24,108 nt of DNA from Reticulitermes lucifugus (Eukaryota; Arthropoda; Insecta; Blattodea; Rhinotermitidae), in assembly GCA_026260175.1 (NCBI GenBank), contig JAKCWW010000171.1, positions 120,946-145,053 of the forward strand. Reading direction: 5' to 3'. Position numbers and translations under genes: made by a program. The notes under the pieces are model-generated. The model was not told the DNA's origin, searched no databases, and worked only from the letters and a program-made list of their open reading frames with translations. Position 1 is the first letter of the stretch. Each line of letters begins with the position of its first letter. This document shows positions 19,462 to 24,108 of this stretch, in pieces.

Positions 19462-19722
19462 AGCTTTTTCTTTGCAGTGGAGGTATACTGCCACTCATTC
19501 TTAACATCGACACTACATGGAGGTGTGCTCAGCTTCGGGCCCTGGCCGCTTTGCCCCCTGCGAAATAACTTCCAGTATGGGCTAAATGGGAAGTTGGATG
19601 GGCCATGAGGGCCGGTGTTTTGTTGAAGATATAATTTCCTTGTCCATATCAGGAATCGAACAACGATTGCTCGGCTTCGCAGCCCGTAGTGTGGGCACTG
19701 TACTGAGCGATCCAACCTTCCC
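19462..19722 (-). mobile_element. tRNA-derived SINE (copy C, same family as 682-925)
   Basis: The minus-strand head is GGATCGCTCAGTACAGTG (A-box area), GGGCTGCGAAGCCGAGC, then B box GTTCGATTCC (19661-19652). Then CTGATATGGACAAGG, GGGCCATCC-type linker, GGGGGCAAAGCGGCCAGGGC and CTCCATGTAGTGTCGATGTT, AAGAATGAGTGGCAGTATAC, ending A-rich (GCAAAGAAAAAGC). No clear target duplication. The 146-codon frame across it is a chance reading. Confidence 0.8.
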
Positions 19723-19789
19723 AACACGAATGGACTGGAAGAAAATGCATTATTTGCAACCGAAAATGTGAAAGAATATTACACGTTTG

Positions 19790-19980
19790 AGACAGGCGTA
19801 GATGGAAGGAACTAGGGAATAAGAGTACGAAATTGGTTCATATAACTCGGGATAGGGCCCAGTGATTGATTCTTGTGAACAAGGTAGAGAGTTTCTGGGT
19901 GCCGTAAAAGACGAAGGATTTCTTAACTCTCAGGTGTCGAATGTATTCTAAAGTGAGATCCTTCTCCATGGACTAGGACA
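19790..19980 (+). pseudogene. LINE 3' relic (family of 11637)
   Basis: The plus strand reads KLVHITRDRAQ, stop, LILVNKVESFWVP, which follows the family pattern IHLAQDRDQW-R-LVNTVMNLRVP. The 3' flank keeps CTTCTCCATGG. Weak but ordered similarity. Confidence 0.45.
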
Positions 19981-20166
19981 TATTCAACAAAATTAATATT
20001 TTTATGCACTTATTTCGTTTTCCAAGTGCGATTTCTGTTGCGAGGTTTGAGATCGTCGTGGTTCGGTCTCTTCTTGATGCACCTCGTCGTGACGTTTGTT
20101 ATTCACATTGGTAAACTGACACAGCCAGAACAACTTGCGTAATTCTTTTATTATTTATAGCTGCAT
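19981..20166. other. Unassigned flank of a Penelope-like end
   Basis: On the minus strand this is the sequence 3' of the hammerhead-like motif and includes ATAAATAATAAAA at about 20148-20158. Confidence 0.35.
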
Positions 20167-20192
20167 GTTTTGGCTTATAACGCCATCATCAG
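20167..20192 (-). ncRNA. Hammerhead-like motif, degenerate core
   Basis: Minus strand: CTGATGA (20192-20186), T, GGC-GTTATAA-GCC hairpin, then AAAAC in place of GAAAC (20171-20167). The flanks can pair GGC with GCT as stem I. Loss of the first G of GAAA should abolish catalysis. An A-rich ATAAATAATAAAA follows. Confidence 0.4.
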
Positions 20193-20437
20193 GCCAGCAG
20201 TTTATGTAGCAAGAAAGACATGAATGGTCAAAGGAATAAAGGTATGATGATTGTGACACTGTCACTATTTGAATTATATTTTATGGTTTGAGTTTTTTGC
20301 GATATGACACCTTGACTGCTAGATTGAAGTCTGGAGTCTTCACGATATCTTTCTTTGGTTTCCGAGCGCACCTAAATTACGGCAGCACCGTAAATTCGAA
20401 TTTCTTATCTGGGTGCTGCAAACATTATTCAAGGCTC

Positions 20438-20742
20438 TAATTTGATGAGGTAAAGCTACCCCATTACAGGTCTGAACAGGCCCTTAGGGCTCCAGGAGGT
20501 TGAGGCTCCTGAATTTCTAGACAGTCAGCACATTAAGATGGTAAGGTTGTCAGCCCTAAGCACCGGCTGCCTTTACCCCAAGAGATATCCCTGTTACTCC
20601 TTTCTGTTAGAGGCTGAGTCGACTCCAGGGCCATAGTGCAACCGGAAGGATTAAGTCAATTAAAAATACCGGTGACTTTATAGGGAATCGAACCCGCGAC
20701 CTTCCTGCTTGTAGCGCCACCGCTACCCCATAATTTGATGAG
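20438..20742 (-). mobile_element. tRNA-derived SINE (copy D) with 12-bp target-site duplication
   Basis: The body is about 20450-20730, with TAATTTGATGAG at 20438-20449 and 20731-20742. Minus-strand head: GGGGTAGCGGTGGCGC (A-box area), ACAAGCAGGAAGG, then B box GCGGGTTCGATTCCC. The interior has CTTGGGGTAAAGGCAGCCGG and GCTGACAACC, a diverged form of the core in copy B. The end GGGCCTGTTCAGACC ... GTAGCTTTACC shares the GGCCTGTTC and TTTACC tail with copy B, so these two form a second branch. GCTACCCCAT occurs at both ends of the body. Confidence 0.9.
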
Positions 20743-20745
20743 ATA

Positions 20746-21635
20746 CTTCGAGATAATTTTATAAACTTACTTTAGTACGATGTTAAAACGTACATGTGAT
20801 TAAGCAGACCGCTGTGTTACGTTATGTTTGTGAACGTGCCTCAGCGCTCATAGCACTCCGCAGGTCTCAGTTCTCCCGCATTAACGTCCACTAATGCAAG
20901 CCACTTCTGGTCTGAAAGCTTGAACTCTTGAAGCCATTTAACGTAACTGAACGTGATGGGTTTTGATGAACAAATGTAGGATTTAATTATGTTGTAAATT
21001 TAATAGGGCGCGGGATTTCAGTAAGTAGATATGTAAATGCCTAATTTTATTACTTCATTAATTTGATCAGTACATTAAACAGGTTCAGAATTAGTGAACG
21101 GATAAAGAAGTTACAGAATATAATTGTATATATTCGTTGCTGTATTTTATACGAGTGCAAATTTCATAGTCACCCTATAACTCCAGTTTGTCACGCACAT
21201 TGTTTTGTCTCAGTTTACACCATACGTTTAGAGACATAGCTGCTGATCATCCTTTAAAACGAACAGTCAATCATAAGCACATTCACAAGAAGATACGCAG
21301 AAAAATACATGTTTTTTATATGTTCAACTTTAAATTTCACTCGAATATAAGACAGCAGACGTGTTCCCTGGAGGGAAGACTACCACCGAGAAGAGATGAC
21401 AGGATTCTGTCTCACTTCTACTAGAAACTCCAGCTGCAGCTGTCGTAAGGATACGTAGGCCTACTCTTTCCTACCCTTCGTAGATGTAGAAGTTGATCCT
21501 CGACGCCATTTTCCAACATTACAAAGCTTCTGTTCTCTCTCTTGCTCTATCGAAGATTTTCTTCGTCTCTGCGTTTTCGTTCTCATTCCTTTCAGGCTTT
21601 TTCCACAATCCGTATTTTCACGTAGGTATGAAATG
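20746..21635. other. Region without a supported gene
   Basis: A CT-rich plus-strand run ends in a strong acceptor-like CATTCCTTTCAG near 21597, followed about 30 bp on by GTAG|GTATGA. The opposite strand has GGAAAATGGCGTCGAGG near 21515, a good start context with only 12 codons. Neither makes a gene. Confidence 0.35.
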
Positions 21636-21795
21636 TGTGTTGGGAGTACATTGAGATGGGATTTCGTCAGAACACCGTGACTTATGGTTCTTCTCCAGAG
21701 TACGCACTGTGCATAATGCTATTTCATCCACTCTGAGCGGTAGGTTTCGAACCCTGGCATGGTTGGTCCATCTGTCCTCACAGTTAAATTGTAAG
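21636..21795 (-). mobile_element. Possible SINE fragment with B box
   Basis: The minus strand carries CCAGGGTTCGAAACC (about 21757-21743), a good B box, and stays mildly GC-rich for about 100 bp on its 3' side. There is no clear A box, tail or duplication. Confidence 0.25.
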
Positions 21796-23076
21796 TACGT
21801 TTTGGTACGCTGACTGTCGCTCACGTAGTCACGACGTTTGCTGTTTTTATGAAATACCAAGGATCATTATCGTGTATATCGAACGCCTCAACTGCTCGTT
21901 CCACATCAGTTAAGTTTCTTTCCTTAATTGGTTTGGATGATATTGCACACGTTACGGTAGACTGTCTGTAAACAGAAAGGAAAAGTAAACAAACAATAAA
22001 GAAATAAACAAGACGAGAGGCAATAACAGCAATTGAAAACAAAAGAATGACAACACGTTGTGAAGAAAAACTTTATGGAGGGAGAAAGCGAAAATGAACC
22101 GCCTAAGAATAAAGACACCAAAGTTTAATAAGCGGAAAGAAACTGCAGTAAAAGAGGGAAGAAAGTGAGGGCGGAGAGATGAAATAAATAAGGCGTTCTG
22201 GTTATAATTCATAAAAACCCCTTGTTCTAATGTAGGTATTATCTTCAGGACTTTTGCGTAACTCAGCTTTATGTAGTGATATAGACTGTTTGTGCCTTCC
22301 GTGTCTTTTAAAATGCCATTTCAACGCAATTACTAATTAAAAAATCCAACTTGTGGTAACATTATAATGTAAACTAATAACCTGTTTATAAGACGTTTGA
22401 ACTGAATATTTTTTTTCTTCTCCTATCCCAAAAACGCCGCTAAACATTTCAGTTGTGTTTTCTCGTAGCGAAATAAGATTTTTATAGGGTTTTCCTTGCG
22501 TCTACCTAAAGTTTGGCTTTTCAGCGAGCATAACCAGTAAACCTCATGTTAGTGCGTCCAATTTAATGCTGTTATTACCATCTGCAGGGAAACGGAATTT
22601 ATGGCGTTAGTTTTTTCGACTGGTTAGAAGCTGTGCATGTTGAGCTCATAAGCTTGCTAGTTTTATGTTATGGGCCGGACGTAAGCTAAGAGGAATGCGG
22701 AAGAGTTAATGAAAGAAAACTGTGGAAGGTAAAAGTGAAGAGGAAGTGATTTCGAGGATTTTGGCATTCCGAGTTGTGACGCACCTTCGCTAGGTACCCC
22801 ACGTGTCGCCTTCATCTTCAGATGTTCAAGGTCCATGAAAACTCATAATAACAGAATTAACTCTATTTATTTATTAACATAGTATTAAAACAGTACCAAT
22901 TTAAGGATCTCGTGGTGATTTAATGCTGATATTGATCCTGTTTCTTGTTTGTACCAATCCTACTCTTATGTATCTTGGCTCGGATTTGGCCGTACTCGCT
23001 ACGCTGTTCCATGTGAGAGACCACCGTTCTTTGTAAACCGACTGCCTTGTCACCCTAAATGTTTAGATCCTGAATG
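21796..23076. other. AT-rich region without a supported gene
   Basis: A minus-strand frame of about 50 codons near 22910-23050 (RQSVYKERWSLTWNSVAS) has no recognisable family. It adjoins the degenerate hairpin at 23077 and may be repeat-derived. Confidence 0.35.
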
Positions 23077-23092
23077 TGCCGAAACATCGGCA
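23077..23092 (+). repeat. Perfect hairpin TGCCGA-AACA-TCGGCA
   Basis: A 6-bp stem with a 4-base loop, containing CCGAAAC and preceded by CCTGAATG. It looks like a hammerhead-like motif whose stem II has been deleted, but it is too short to be sure. Confidence 0.4.
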
Positions 23093-23268
23093 GAACAGTC
23101 CACTTACACATAACGCAAATACCCAGAAACAGAATCAACATTACGTACAACATCAACAAATACTTAACAGTCCGTATGTGATTACTTTTTAATGTAATTT
23201 CAATTTTTTTTAGTCTGTAGTTGTATGAGGAATATTATTCGAAATATTCAAATCTTCAGGGGTGTTAG

Positions 23269-23364
23269 GCCGTGTCGAATGGGAAACAGTTACCGACGTT
23301 TCGAAGCATGGTACGGAAATGGTTGCTTTCGAAACGTCGGTAACTCTTTATCACTTGACACGGC
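23269..23364. mobile_element. Compact foldback of the Penelope-like terminal family
   Basis: Left arm 23269-23308 (GCCGTGTCGAATGGGAAACA ... CGACGTTTCGAAGCA) is inverted at 23324-23364 with about 85-90% identity by eye and a 15-base loop. The arm sequence is the same as in the unit at 18761-18995, including GAAACGTCGGTAACT. The CTGANGA parts are missing from both arms. Confidence 0.7.
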
Positions 23365-23369
23365 GCAGT

Positions 23370-24076
23370 TCCCAGAGGACATAAGCGATAGCGCTGCGAG
23401 AACTTCACATCTTGCAAATGGTTTTTGGTTGGTGTAAGCTAAAAGTGGGACAACCGTTGAAATTCAGCGGAAGAATTTTGCAAATCCAATCTCCAGCTGC
23501 GTTTTCACAGATACCGCCCCCGTCTACACATGTTATACGTTGTAGCCGTAGAGAGACACTTTGGTATTACGATTTCAATGAATACGCACGCTGTGAAATC
23601 GGAAGGTTATGGAAAGACGCCTTATTACAAAAATAATTGACACTGTTTTTCAGTTATTTCCATACTTTTTATCCACGACCCAAAAGTGTAAATCACGTTG
23701 ACTTTGCAGCACATAAAGTGCCAGCACCCATTCCGCACCCCAGTCAAACCATCAAGTTGGATTAATTATTTTAGGACTTTACAGCCCTTCAGACATCTAT
23801 ATCGACCCAAGATCCTGGATTTGAAGATTCGTAGTTTTGTGTACCTTTTTCCGGCGAAGAAACACGGCTTTTATTTTTATTAATATTTGAATTGAGTTTT
23901 TTCATTATGTCCTCCAAAAACGCACCAAATCTTTGAAAAGCTCTTTGAAAGAGTGTGAAGACTGTTTCATGCAATGAACAGAGTTGCGATGTAATCTAGA
24001 CTTCTGTCAAAATCAATAATAAGACCGACGAATGCACTTTATTGACCAATTTATTTTGGCCTATTTCCCCTAACCC
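23370..24076. other. Region without a supported gene
   Basis: Short frames only. ATAAATTGG and CAATAAAG on the minus strand at about 24035-24055 belong to the 3' side of the last motif. Confidence 0.4.
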
Positions 24077-24108
24077 TACACGTGTTTCGGAACTATTGGA
24101 GTTCCATC
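24077..24108 (-). ncRNA. Hammerhead-like motif truncated by the window edge
   Basis: Minus strand from the edge: GA, T, perfect 6-bp hairpin GGAACT-CCAAT-AGTTCC (24105-24089), GAAAC (24088-24084), ACGTGT, A, GGG. AC-ACGU-GU can make stem III with a GUA triplet. The 5' CTGAN would lie beyond 24108. AATAAA-type signals follow on its 3' side. Confidence 0.45.

Noticed and set aside
19287..19727. 146-codon minus-strand ORF, the longest in the window
   Set aside because: It runs through a tRNA-derived SINE and flanking low-complexity DNA. No protein family is visible.
21500..21520. Start codon in strong context (GGAAAATGGCG, minus strand)
   Set aside because: Only 12 codons before a stop, and no convincing donor.
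24061..24076. Telomere-like CCCTAACCC
   Set aside because: A single CCTAACCC, not a TTAGG array. It is part of the hammerhead-like element's flank.

Overview
The window looks like a stretch of a large, repeat-rich insect genome, probably Polyneoptera (a cockroach or termite is my best guess). It is AT-rich and gene-poor, and full of decayed non-LTR retrotransposon tails, tRNA-derived SINEs, Penelope-type terminal motifs, a dead mariner-like transposase and short tandem arrays. Nothing looks bacterial or viral. There is no operon and no RNA gene outside the SINEs. The lineage guess rests on remembered protein signatures of LINE tails, not on a search.

The one host gene I can support is split and lies on the minus strand: coding exon 1 at 8370-8448, exon 2 at 6081-6212 and probable exon 3 at 3608-3684. 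All junctions are phase 1. The predicted 95-residue product has a signal peptide, a six-cysteine module (C-x4-C-x5-C-x6-C-x5-C-x5-C) and a strongly basic tail. I do not recognise the family. If exon 2 instead reads through its donor, the product is 85 residues and ends at 6034.

Layout: 1-354 LINE 3' end; 682-925 SINE; 1004-1207 repeat-derived ORF; 2709-2996 SINE with a perfect 11-bp target duplication; 3338-3377 hammerhead-like motif; 3608-8448 the host gene, whose introns hold a 32-bp tandem array, four repeats of SINE or LINE type, an 11-copy 23-bp minisatellite and a second hammerhead-like motif; 9549-9905, 11637-11985 and 12108-12410 LINE tails; 13788-14720 transposase pseudogene; 15527-15640 SINE piece; 15660-18750 largely featureless; 18761-18995 inverted Penelope-like unit; 19462-19722 SINE; 19790-19980 LINE piece; 20167-20192 hammerhead-like motif; 20450-20730 SINE with target duplication; 23269-23364 compact foldback; 24077-24108 hammerhead-like motif cut by the window edge.

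Two themes stand out. One is the small secreted cationic cysteine-rich protein gene. The other is a set of CTGANGA / hairpin / GAAAC motifs on both strands. They resemble the hammerhead ribozymes known from Penelope-like elements, but all share one extra U before stem II.
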